64,000 nucleotides of DNA, taken from Klebsormidium nitens. Taxonomy: Eukaryota > Streptophyta > Klebsormidiophyceae > Klebsormidiales > Klebsormidiaceae. The notes below the pieces were generated by a model, which was not told the DNA's origin, ran no database searches, and saw nothing but the letters and a program-made list of their open reading frames with translations. The stretch is from positions 124,001 through 188,000 of the forward strand of contig DF236990.1 of the NCBI GenBank assembly GCA_000708835.1, written 5' to 3'. Below, piece by piece: positions 13,801-25,400 of the stretch (positions are counted from its first letter, which is position 1; every line of letters begins with the position of its first letter). The position numbers and the translations under genes were made by a program.

Positions 13801-16800
13801 GGGTGGGCGTAGATGCATGCGTCGGGCTCCTTCAATTGAAACCACAAACCTCTCATTAAGCACAGCGTCTCAAACTGATGAAAGCTTCTGTTCGATTCTG
13901 GAGACAGTGATATTGTCATGCATGCTAACATGCAGGACCACAGGCACGAAATTAAAGTTGCATCTCAATATAACGGTATGTGTTCAGATGTAGCAATCGA
14001 CTGCAACTTTTCAAACATTGGCGGAAAACAAATAGCTTCCGTGTTGTCTTAGCCGTCCGGTATGTGTTAGTTGCATCCATGATATTCAAATCAAAGGTAA
14101 CTCAACTCTTTCTATCTTCTGATCCATTTCAGATAAGCGGGCTATCCCAACAGCTTTTTCAGAAGGACGAAGATATTCACGAGCTTCAGCGCAAGTCCAA
14201 GTCGCAGCTGGACCAAATCGCCGTGGCCGAGGACGAGAAATTGGACCTGCAGGAAGATGCCAAAGCGAAGTCGGACCGGTGGGTTAGTCAGCTTCGAAGA
14301 GACACGAAAGTTTTCTTCATCTCTCTGTTTGATTAGATTAGGGTTTAGAGAGCTTTGCAGCAACACAATCGGTCTTCACTTGCTTCTACCCAAGTGAGTC
14401 AGGATCGCCGGTACGCAGCCGGGAGAAACGCTCTCTTAAGTATGGGACGCTATCTCATTGCGCCTCCGGTACCGGTTTCCCATGAGACGACCTCAGAGAC
14501 TCTCTCCCGTCACCTGAGATGCGCTTGGAATAACCGTTTCAAAATTTCAGGGTTCAGGGGTTCAGGAAATTTCAGGGGCGTATGAACATTTTCTACCACT
14601 CCCCGCAGGATCGAAGAACTAGAGCAGCAGATTTTGGAGTCGCGCAAGGCGGCCAAGGCGAAAACCAGCGCGGCGGCCGCGGCTGAGCTGGAGGCCGCGA
14701 ACCTGCAGGCGCGGCTTGCGCGCGCGGACGACGAGAAGGAAAGGCTGAGCCTGGCCCTGCAAGCGAAGGTAAGAGCACGTGTCTTTCAGTCTAGCTTGCC
14801 ATTTTGTAGCACATGCTTGAAATACCATTTAAAGGGGTCTGCGCAAGACTCTCACGACGACCTTTACCAAACCTACTAATGTATTCTACGTTCCAAACGG
14901 TTGAAATAAACTTTCCGATGTCAGACAGATTCAGTAATTATGATGGTGTAGTCCCAAGCGCGCTAAATTTATATTCTGCTCCTCTTGATTCAGGTTGAAG
15001 AGCTGCGACTCGCGAACGAAAGCGTCACGGCGAAGGAGAAGCGTCTGCAGGAGGCGAGCACGGATATCGCGGACCTGAAGTCGCGCGTCCTCAGTTTGAA
15101 CTCAGAGGTCGGAGCAAAAGCACAGGAGTGAGTATAAGAACAGACACTGCAGATCTTTTTGTAGTGACCATTCTCCTCGAGGTTCATCTGTATCAACTGC
15201 ATAATCTTGGCGCCTTTTGGCCTTCGCATCATTCTTCTGAAAAGCGGATGGACTTCTGATGCCTGTAGTCATCAGATCCAGGTGGAGCATGAGCAGAATC
15301 GTCCTGGCGTCTATTCTAGCTTAGGGATTCGCATAAGCGTCAACTTGTAATTTGACGCTTCACAATGTTCTTTCTACTCTGCGACGTAAGGGTGCTTGAA
15401 AGTTCAAACGTCCTTAATTTTTCGCTTGAAGGCATTTTGACCACTGGGAAAACGCTGCGCCCAATATTCGCAGGATAGCAGAACTGGAACAGGCGGTACA
15501 TCGGGCTCTGGAAGAAGTCGCCGCGCTGAAGAAGGAGAAGGAAAAGTGCGAAGTGCGCTGTTTAAGACTGCAGCTGAATTTAGACGATCGCCAGCAGGTG
15601 AGACGCCGAGTGTCTCTTCCATTGAACTCTGCAAAAGATTCTGGATATTGACTTTTTTCTGTGAAGCGTCACGCGATGCTCCCCTGATTCATTGAGCAGA
15701 CACGAAGCTGGGTATAAGCCAAGGCTCGCGTCCTCAAAAACATTTTACGGGAAAGTACAACGTGACATCGGCGATTCAAGTGTAGAAGGCAGGTACGGCA
15801 TCTCTGGCAGCTGAATGTGATTGTTCAAGTAGTTACGGAGCTGCAACATCAACCCGCGTACTCGATTATATTGTTTTTCTCCTTTCTCGCAGGAGAACAA
15901 GAAGTTTCAGGAGGAAGTTCCGGAGCTGAACGAGACGGTCGACAGTTTGAAAGCAGAGGTCTCAAACTGGAAGGCAAGGGAATTAAGCTCTGGCCTCTCC
16001 TTCTCTTTTCCTTCCTTGTAGCCAGATTGGATGCACGGAAAGCCCTAGCAACTTTATCGGACAATTCACGAGCCCTTGCCAATACTGCAGCAACGGTATT
16101 TTGAAAGTGACGAATCTACTTCAAGCGGGAAAAGCGTACAGATTTTTAGCATCAGCGATCAGAAATTAGGTGTCGCCTTTCTGTTGAAAGAAACAACAAA
16201 GGAAAAAGGCATAACTTCTGAGATATCTGGCTGATGCTTGTTTTTCCCGCGGCTTACTTGTCCGCAGGAGACGGCGCACAAGCTGAGCGAAGATGCGGAC
16301 GCAGCGAAGCGCGCGGAAAAGGAGCTGCGGAAAGAGGTGGACCGCCTGCGCGAGGAGCTCGACATGACAAACAGGTGAACCATTTTTTAATCAAAGCTAT
16401 CCTGCAGATGAGTGGTGTAGAATAGTCCTGCCGCAGGACCTGCCTAATCAGGACCTGAAGCTGTCTTTCGGTAGCTTGCCTCTCTAGGATGCATTGAGTA
16501 TCCAAATAGGAGTTTCTCATGTGTGTTACCCGTTTCCAGACGCGAGGAACGGCTGTAACGACCTCGCTTCTCGCAAAGACAGCAGCATGTATTTCGTACG
16601 CTCCTTCCATTTGTAGTGGAGGATAGTTTGAAGCTTTCTCTTCTCAAAGCTGTTATTCTCGGGGGCCTACGATGGCCTGGCTGCGAGGCTGCTTGTTCGA
16701 TCTTTTGACGGCTTCCATCATTCTGGGCGGCCTTCTCGACCTCACAGCTTATGCAGCTTGTAAGTAAGCTATACCTGGTGCGGAAAGCGCTTTCCGAAGA

Positions 16801-19800
16801 CTGGAACACAGACTGCTTCTCTCAAAAGTGATAAACAGAAAGCGAGAAAAGGAGGCAATTGAAGTAAACAATCGTCGTGCTTTCCTGCGCTCCTTTCCTC
16901 TACTCAGATCGTTCAAGGGGCTTGAGACCGCGTACCAGGACCTCGAGTTAGACAGCGCGAAGCAGCACGAGGACCTGCTCCGGCGCGTGGCAGACCTGCA
17001 AAATGCAAAAGATGCGGCCGAGGACAAGGCGCGCCGCGCGCTCAGGACGATGGTGAGAGCGCTCGCGCGTACACGTATATTTACTTCGGGACTATACTGG
17101 CTTCGGACGGGTATGAAAATCGTTGCGAAGAGATCAGAGAGGCACGGAGAGGACGTCACAAGTCTTCTGCGGGAACTGAATGATAAGGAAGCAGGAAGTT
17201 TCACTGAGTCTGCTAACCAACTTTAGGTACTCGCAACTTCTGTTGAGACGTGAAGAGAAAGTTATTTGGGCCGTCTGTGATGCTTTCCGGATTAAGTCGG
17301 TCCACGCGTTACTTTCTATTTTTGTCTTTCGAGCTCTTTCTAATCGGAGGACGGCGTTATATTTCGAGCGGGGACACCGAAAACGCAGCGTCTTTTTCTG
17401 CCTTACATTGTATGCCTTAAGATGTATCAATCCATCAAAATCCTGTCAGATATGAAATCTTTGCCCACTGAGCTGATAACTCCCCTCTTTCTGAAGTCCG
17501 AATCCCTGTACTCAGGAGGCGCAGCACAAGGACTTGGAAGTCAGCTTGCGAGAGAAGTACGAGAGCGTCATTGCGGAGCAGGAACGCAGCATTCAGGTAA
17601 GCAGAGACGCTATATAGCAGCTTAAAGTGAGAGTGACTTATTCACTCGTGTTTCCACTCTGCGTGTTCGCAGAAGCATGCGTTCGAAACAATCCGCTCGA
17701 GTTTTTGGCTTAAAGCGCTTGGTCTGCACAGACTATTTTGTGGTAGGACCACTGGACAGACTTGCAGCCCTTGATATTTTGTGCCTGGTTCGAGATTGGA
17801 CATGAGCGCGGCCCCAGAAAAGGAAACTACACATCGCCGCTCCTTATCATAGGGCTAGTAGATATTTTTGGCAGATTCGTGTCTTCCTTAGAGGCTCAAC
17901 GATCGAAAATAGCGGGCTGTAAATCACAGATGATTATCAATTCTGTGCAGCAACTCGAAGAGGAGCGGAAGCAGCTCATGAAGTCTCACGCCGACAAGCT
18001 GGAACGGATGGAGGCGGACCGGAAGCGGAGAGAGGAGCTGGACCGGAAGCAGCTCATAGCGCAGGTGGGCTTCTGCAGAGACGGTCTTTCTCGTCTTGAG
18101 AAGAAGCTTTGACAACTTTTTCTTCCCACATTGGTGGAATAACGTTGTCTATTGGCAGGACTCTTCGAAGAGCCGGATTTCCCCCCTTGACGGCGTTCCA
18201 ACTTCTGTGCTATTACAACGGAAGAGTTCCGGGCTTCATACAATCCATGTGGACCCTTCCAGTTTGGCCTTGTTTTGTCACTCATTCTTGCCTTCTGCCA
18301 AAGCTAGGACGATCCATTCGTTCAAAACGCACTTTTGTTCGAGGTTGGATTACGATCTTTGGGGCCCTCAATTCCTCCCGCCATCAACTGTGTTGGTTGT
18401 TTACTATGTTTATAGCTGTCACGGCTTGCAAGTGCTCCCTAAGGTCGTCGTTCTTTCTATTGCAGCTCCAAGCAGATTTTGATGCGGAGAAGAGTTCTCT
18501 GGAGCTGGCGGCCGCGGAGGGTCTGGATGAAAGGGAGGCTCAGCTTCGCGAAAATGCGCGCGCACAGCTCGCAGAGCAGAAGGTATGCCGCGCAGCAGAG
18601 CTTGCAACATGGTTTTCCCCGTTCGTAAGGGAAAGGAGGTATTCTAGGCAAAACGGCACACCTCTATTTCAGAATCTCGATGATGCCTTCCTCACTGCAA
18701 GGCTTGTTTCAGGCTTGTGATTGGTGACAAAGTGGCAGTCAGCTCTGACTTGAGTGAGCGAAGTTAACCTTCCTGAAGCTGCGCTCTGTTAAGGGATGAT
18801 GAACCGGTCGTGTTTTCGCAGGCCCGCTGCGAAAACGAGTTGGAGCGAATTCGATGTGAAGCAGCGAAACGGGAGGGGGAGCTCCGCAAGCAGATGGCGC
18901 AACTGGAAGCGGAGATGCAGGTACGGATTGTCTTGACACAACTGCGGACTGCTACAGATGGGTCGAAATAGACCGTTTGCACGGCGCAGATCCAAACACC
19001 GTCTTTTAGAGCATCCTGTGAGTGGTTCTCGGTCTTTGGTTTGCTGGGGGAACCTAGCGATGCCCACAGGATGACTCATCTCGAAGAGGGCAGTGAGCGA
19101 CGGTGCCTCGTGTGGTCTTATGGGGCGACCTCAAGCCCTCAAATCCCAGTGATCCTGTCGCCTTACTCGGGTCTCCACGCGGGACTTTCTACCCCGTTCG
19201 AGAGGCCGTACTTCTCTCTATCAACACCGCCGCGAGGCCACATGACTTACTCGCTCTGGAAGCCGGTCTCCCTAACGTCAGACAACTTTTCATCTTCGTT
19301 GCAGATTCGGACAGAGAACCTACTGCAGGAGCAGCGGCATGCACTGGAGGCGGAGATCGTCGCCAGACAAGAGCAAGCCAACAAGGTGAGAATAGAGCAC
19401 ACCTTCATTTTTCTTGTCCGGAAAGGTGCTTTAAGAAGCAAGTTAAACCCTCACATCATAGATTTACTGTATGACTACAAGGCACAGAAATATTGTCCAA
19501 TTTCCAGTTGGACTCTGGGCTAGACAAAGTCGGGTTTTTGTGCTGGCTCATGGATGATTATCGTAGCATAACCTCATTTCCCCAGCTTCAAACTGCGGAG
19601 CATCTGCTTCGGGTGGAAACTTTTGGCATTCAAGCGGTAACTTGCATGGGCGCTTGTCGCTCGTCTTCTTCGACACGTTAAAAGTCGTGCATTGATTCTA
19701 TGGGTCTCAACCTCGCCTTTCATTGGTTCTTATAGGTTTCGGACCGTTCTCCAGAAGTCTTCGAGATACTTTACCTACTTCGTCTCAATAACTTCTCGTC

Positions 19801-21001
19801 TCCAGCCAAGTACACGATAAGCGCCAATAAGCTGGGCTCGGAAATAGTGTCGTCTCTTCAGGTCAAGGAGTCCCTGAGCCAGGAGCTGCTGGACAAGGAA
19901 CGCGCGGCGCGGCGCGCGTTGATGGAGAAGAACGAAGCGGAGGCGAAGCTGCGCGAGGAGCGCGCGCGCGGGCAAGCAGCGCAGGAACGGCTGGAAGAGG
20001 AACTGGAAGCTGCGATGAGGGAGGTGGATGCCGCGCAAGAAAGAGAAGCGTCCGCAAGGACAAGTGAGTATGCGAAGGAAAATCCACGTTGGCACGGGAA
20101 GCCATGTGTCACGGTCTGCGAAGTGATTCTTCTTACTTGAAGTGGTCACAAATTACATCAGAAGTGCCGCTCGTGAGGTCCGTTCGTTCCCCAAACGTCG
20201 CCGTTGAAATCAGAGTACGGCTGCGAGATTTTGCACTGTAAGACGTTGAGAAAGGCTCTAAGCGTTTTCTTTACCTCTTTCTGATCAAATCTGTGGAGGA
20301 AATCCAAGAATCGTCTCTCGATCTCTCGGCGCAGAAGCCGATAATCTGGAGAAGGATCTGAAGTCGTCACGAGCAACCTGGGAGAAGTCTGTGAGGGCGG
20401 CAGCGGCGCGAGTGGAAGAGATGGAAGCCAAGCATGCGAAGCATCTGAAAGTCATAGCACAAGGGATGAAGGTGCGCACCGTATGTACCTCGTATGCTTC
20501 TTCGGCTAGTTCCGGAGACTGCTTCCTCTGCGTCAGCAGTAGTCCCCGCTCATACGTTGCTGACAGATCATTTTTGTATAGCGACAGCTTGTTGGTTTAC
20601 TCTCGCTGGTCGTGCAAGTCTACGAACACAATGAAAGGGTTTCTTCTCTGTCCAACCTGTGTTTCGATCCCGAAGTAACCCATCCTCGTCGATGCGGATG
20701 GATTCAGAGCCTCAACAACCTTTTGACGTCTTTAAAGATATTTGATGACTGTCTCGGCCTTTCGCAGGATGCATACGAGCGCTCGATTGAAGACCTCAAG
20801 ACGAAGACGGCTGCCATTATTGCCCAAGCGACCGAAGAGGAGCAGCCGACAACTTCCCCGTCCATGCGCCAGTCATGCCCCCAGCTCTTCATGACGTGTC
20901 CCGGCTCCCCTTTGCAAGCGGCGTCGACCCCACCGTCGTCTCCCGGCTTTGAGAGTGTGTTGCAAGATGTTGCAGAGGTTGTGAACGTCAGCCCGGCGTG
21001 A
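10851..21001 (+). CDS. Long coiled-coil protein of unknown function
   Basis: Twenty exons close in phase to about 1,040 residues: 10851-11198, 11564-11756, 12263-12524, 12864-13025, 13525-13720, 14133-14278, 14609-14768, 14994-15127, 15474-15597, 15893-15973, 16268-16374, 16908-17052, 17516-17596, 17951-18064, 18466-18582, 18822-18920, 19305-19385, 19862-20063, 20335-20471 and 20768-21001. The first about 270 residues are Ser/Glu-rich and low complexity. A globular-looking stretch follows (EIDKLLGSLRAELQQW, then a Trp-rich patch), and from about residue 320 to 980 the protein is nearly continuous Glu/Lys/Arg/Ala/Leu heptads, such as RIEELEQQILESRKAAKAK and RLEEELEAAMREVDAAQ. The tail is Ser/Pro-rich. 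No motor, kinase or membrane domain is visible. It may be a structural, cytoskeletal or organelle-tethering protein, but I do not recognise a family. Most exons after 15893 begin and end in phase 0, and the exon at 15893 needs a GC donor at 15974. The first two exons rest on phase logic and composition only. Confidence 0.78.
13175..13524 (+). repeat. Two decayed tandem copies of coiled-coil exon 5 edge
   Basis: The real exon starts at 13525 after GGGCAG and reads RYYEDCEAEKEELDGRHH. A copy at 13175, also preceded by a good CAG acceptor, reads RYYEYSENEEEQLDEWHE and stops at TAG 13236-13238. A second at 13384, again after CAG, reads RHSEHSEAEEG and stops at once. Both are in the same splice phase as the real exon but would truncate the protein if used. 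They lie inside intron 4. Confidence 0.85.
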
Positions 21002-22487
21002 CCCAGTTGCTTGTTGGACATAACATGGTGTTGCGTACGGGTGAAGGTCACGAGGAAAATCAGGTGAACGAGACGGCTGTGTTTCGGTCTTTGACTAAGA
21101 TTCCACAGGAAGGACGATATGAACGGTTTATGTTGCGGCGCTCGCATATATACGAGCTTTGCCAGATGAGTGCAGTTGGATCCATATAACGTTGGCATGC
21201 GTTGGCAACATTGTGCATAAGCGTCTTTCATTCTCGGTGTTAGTATGACGAGAACAATCAGCATGAGATCCTCAGCCATCAGCAAGCCACTGAGAGTGAT
21301 CGCCGTGGATGACTCCACTTTCAGCCTGGCTATATTGATCGCGGCAATAACGATGCTTTGACGTGCCAAAATAGCGCTGGCAGCTAATATGCTTGAAGTC
21401 TGTGCTAAAATATCGCTGGTATGTGAAACTACTATAGTAGGCGGTGGTTCTGGAATTGATCGCCGTTCAACGCCAGCGGGATGCGGGGGCAAGGTGAGTC
21501 GCGGCGGCCCTGTCGCGGCCGGCCCACTGATCAGCAGGTCACCTGAGGACTCGCGCGCGGCGGCAGCCGCGCATATCGCTGGCCGTCACCGGATGGTTGG
21601 CATCATGCATCATCCGACGTTGTCGCCGTGGCCGTGCGCGACCGTGCGCGCGGCTTTCTTTTCTTTGGCAGATGCTGGATGCTCTCAACCTGCTTTGCAT
21701 CGTCAGCGTGCTCGACATGCATCATTGGAGAAAGTTTCCCCGGTTCCTTCGCTTTTCCAGGATTCTGTCATGGTCAACAAGGTGCAGTCGACAGTGCCTG
21801 ACGTTGACGCGACAGCCATCACCCTCGACTCCTGGGGTCATGATCATGTCAGTAGTAAGTCGAGGTACTTAGCTTACCCGGGAAAGGCTGGCAATGGGGG
21901 CTGTATATTCTGCTTCAAGTGAAGAACTGGTTGTCGACATCCGTACGGGTACGGCAACGAAGCTGCATGGGAAGCTGCAACTCTCTCGTGAACAGATTTG
22001 GCGTGCAGGAAACCAGATCCATGGAAAAGGTCCTTGAAGCATATCGATGGTCCTCACTTCGAGCATGCCTCTACAGCCGCGCCCCTCCTCCAGGTTTGAA
22101 ACAACGGGGCGACGCAGACGTTCGGATGCGATAGAGTCAGAGCGCTTTCGTAGACGACCGACGCCTTTTGAGCCAGAGTGAAATTTGCTTGATGCGCGAA
22201 AGGGAGCACAAAGACCAGGCGATTTTTTGGAATGAAAGGACTTACAGACGATGTTATGTCTCGAGGAGTGAATCAAAAGCTCGAAGGGTGCCGCTTTGTT
22301 TCCAGTTGGAACCGCGCGCTAAAGCATCGCGATCTCACATTCTCATCTTCTGCCATCTTTTTTCATGCTTAGCACTTCGTGGTGTTGAGGAAGAGAGAAA
22401 AAACCCAAGTCTCCCGCAGAAGTGAAGTACCTGGATCCCGTCCTGCATTTACCCGAAAGAAGCAGACAATCTCCCCAAACCAAAAGT
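21002..22487. other. Intergenic region, no gene recognised
   Basis: It lies between the coiled-coil stop and the signal-peptide exon of the first DOMON-b561 gene. A GC-rich patch at about 21480-21640 gives a longish open frame, but it has no family motif and no consistent splice sites. I see no RNA gene or transposon ends. Confidence 0.55.
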
Positions 22488-25400
22488 ATGCCTTTGCATT
22501 GGTTCGTTTGCTTCGAGCATCCAAGGCTCTGGAGGGCTCGCCCTCTTGTTATCTTCGTGCTCAGCACAACGAGCATCGGTCAACTTTCCGCCCAAACCAG
22601 CTGCATTCCGTCGCCCCTGCCAGGATACACTTGCGCAGCGAACGGAACGGACGCCCTCGGGTCACCGAGCGGGTAAGCTTTCTGAGCGAAGTCGACTTTC
22701 AATTGCTCAAAAATGATTTTGCCTGCCCTTCAGCGGTGATTCGGTCCGACAACGTTGACAAGCAGGGTAAGACGCAGTTGGTTTAGCTGATCGCGCATGA
22801 GAGCCTCAGATCCCTGCAAAGCGCAGCATCTTATAGCAGTTGGGTACAGGCGACTCAGTGTAAGGTGGACGGTTCATTTGAGATTTCGCAATTAGGCAAC
22901 ACTGCAGGTACGGAAAGATACTTCCAGCGGCTTCAGTTCTCAGCTCCTGTAGAAATCCACGTCATCATAGGCATCTGATGGAAACTCAACACAACCTTAA
23001 TATCGCGACTTGGTCATCCTAGGCCCATACCGTTTGACTGATGGTTTTCGAGATCTTGATTGACGTCGCCTGATCTGATGCTCTCAAATTTGGCTCCTTG
23101 AAAGGCTTCGTGGTCTCAAAGCTCAACAGATAGTCTCTGAAAGAGGAAGCGATGTCTTACATGGATCGACGGCGCATCAGTTCCGTTCCGGTTCCGTTTC
23201 AGGTACACCTTGCACTGGACGACGGTCGCGAGCGGCGGCGCGCTCGCGCTCGCGGCTGAGGCGCCGACGGGCAGCTGGGTGGCTGTCGGCTTCTCGAGAA
23301 ACGGGATGATGGTGCGAGAACTTTCCCAAATGAGATTTTGCGAAGTCAATCGCTTGAATTAATAGCAGTCAAAAGGTTTTTACAAAGCTGTGACTTCTCG
23401 AAAACCAGGGCACTGAATTCTGAGCGGCCTTTTATACAGTCGAGTTGTCAAACCGCTCAGATAAAAGGCTGCTTCACTCACAAAGCTCCTCAAAGAGTGG
23501 ACACAGCTGCTGGAGGCGCGGATAGTAGAATTATTGTTAACAATGTCCCAAGTATCACTTGGTAAGAATGGTTGGGGAACATCCTTCTTCTTAAAGTCTA
23601 TCAAAACAGAAGGATAGAAGAAAGAAAACTTCTTGTAGCCGAAATCTGCAAACACACTCGCTTCCCCAAACCTTTGACGGACATCTTACTCATTCACGAC
23701 AAACCAAACCAGAAAAGCCCAGATTCTGGACATCATGCTTTTCTTCTGGTGTGTTGCGGCAGGTCGGGAGTGAGGCAGTTGTGGGCAAGTCAGCCCCTTC
23801 TCCGGGCACTCCCGCGGTTCAAGCCTACAGCCTGATCGCCCAGAACCCCGTGCAACCAGCGATGTCGGTCCAAGTGAATGGGAACCTGAACATCCAAAAC
23901 GCGACCGTCGAAACGCCTACTTCTGGGAGGATCCTTCTCAGGTACAGCGCCAGGCTGGATGCTATTGATAAAAGATCTTCTGTTCGAGCGTCCTCGCAAT
24001 TTCCCCTTTTCTCACCCTGCCATGAACAGTTTTGCAGCCATACGCTTCGTCTTTCTGTCTGATACGTGATTCGGATCCAAAAGGTTTCCTTTCAGGTTGA
24101 GAGCTTTCAATCTGGTCGCCACAGGAGCAACAGTTCCCAAATCTCCGACAAACTCAACGTGTAATAGTGAGCGCTCTTCCGACCCACTACAACCTCTGTA
24201 TGTCCTTCGATTACTTATACAAGTTACGTTTTCCGCAGGTTCCAGAGGTCCTTCCCGGACGGCGGAAACGTTCCGGTGCAGCTGAACGGAATCCAACAGA
24301 TGGTGTGGTCCTACGGGCCTGCAGGGTCAACGTTTCCAACATACCACCTGCAAAACAGGTGAGCGAAGCAGACCTGAATCGCTCTTGATGTAGAACTAGA
24401 ACCTAACAGCTGAACATTGTAGGTCTCGCTTTCACGATCTGCCAATCTCAAGCTTTTATCATGCAGATTTGTTACGCCCTCGCAAGCATGACTTCGAGGG
24501 AAGATGCCGAAGCTTTCTCACTATCTTTTGAACGTTCACGACACTCATAACTCTCAAAGCAATGTCTCCGTGTGAGTCCTGCTAAAGAAAGCGCCCGAAA
24601 AGTAAGGAAACCGGGCATCTTTGAAAAGACCGTCTTCCAACAGGGGAGCCATCGCCGTCGACTTCAGCGCAACGCCCACGAACCAAATCGCACCCACGGA
24701 GGGATCCCCTTCACCAGCAACGGCAGCCGGCCCCGGCGCGAATCTGGTGGTGCCAGCTGGCAGCCCGCCGCTGGCTGGCCCCCCTGTTGGCGGTGTACTG
24801 CCAGGCACCCCTGCGCCAGCTCCCGGGAGATCCCCCGCGGGATGTGTGCCATCCACCCAGCCGGGGTTGACTGCCAAGTTGTGGCTAGTGCTTCGCTTGG
24901 GTGAGTGAACATTGGACTTTGAAGTCGTCGAAGTATTTGATGGATTATGCAACGAAGTCGTGGTTAAATTTAAGCGGCCTCGTTTCTGCGGCTGTTTCGC
25001 GTCAAAGCGCGAAGCCCACTAGCCCATTTCCAACCCGGATAAAGGGGGTCTTTCGCAAAGTATTCCAGTGTCCTCTACATGTTTCACCCTGCTGCACATG
25101 GCCTGCCACGCCAGATAGAGCACGCAAGACGAGCTTTTGCATTGGGTTTCTTCGTAGTTCCTTGCACCGATCCCCTCTTTTCGTCACGAGGCAGCGACTG
25201 AAAGCGCTTCCTGCACTAACAAAAGTCGCCTCACAAAATCCTCATACTCGTTTTGATGATGCCAAAAGCACATCCGCTCCCTTATCTTCTCACAGGTACA
25301 CTTTCCACCACGCGTACCGTCCTCCCTCCGTTTCCTTTCTCGCTCAAGTGCCCACTCCCGGCTGGATCGCAATCGGCGTTTCTCCAACCGGGGGCATGAT

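Noticed and set aside
20704-21492. Open frame of 262 codons on the minus strand over the end of the coiled-coil gene
   Set aside because: Mostly opposite the last coding exon and its 3' region; no family motif, no splice partners.
21480-21640. GC-rich patch with open frames on the plus strand
   Set aside because: Composition alone explains the open frame; no motif and no link by phase to either neighbouring gene.
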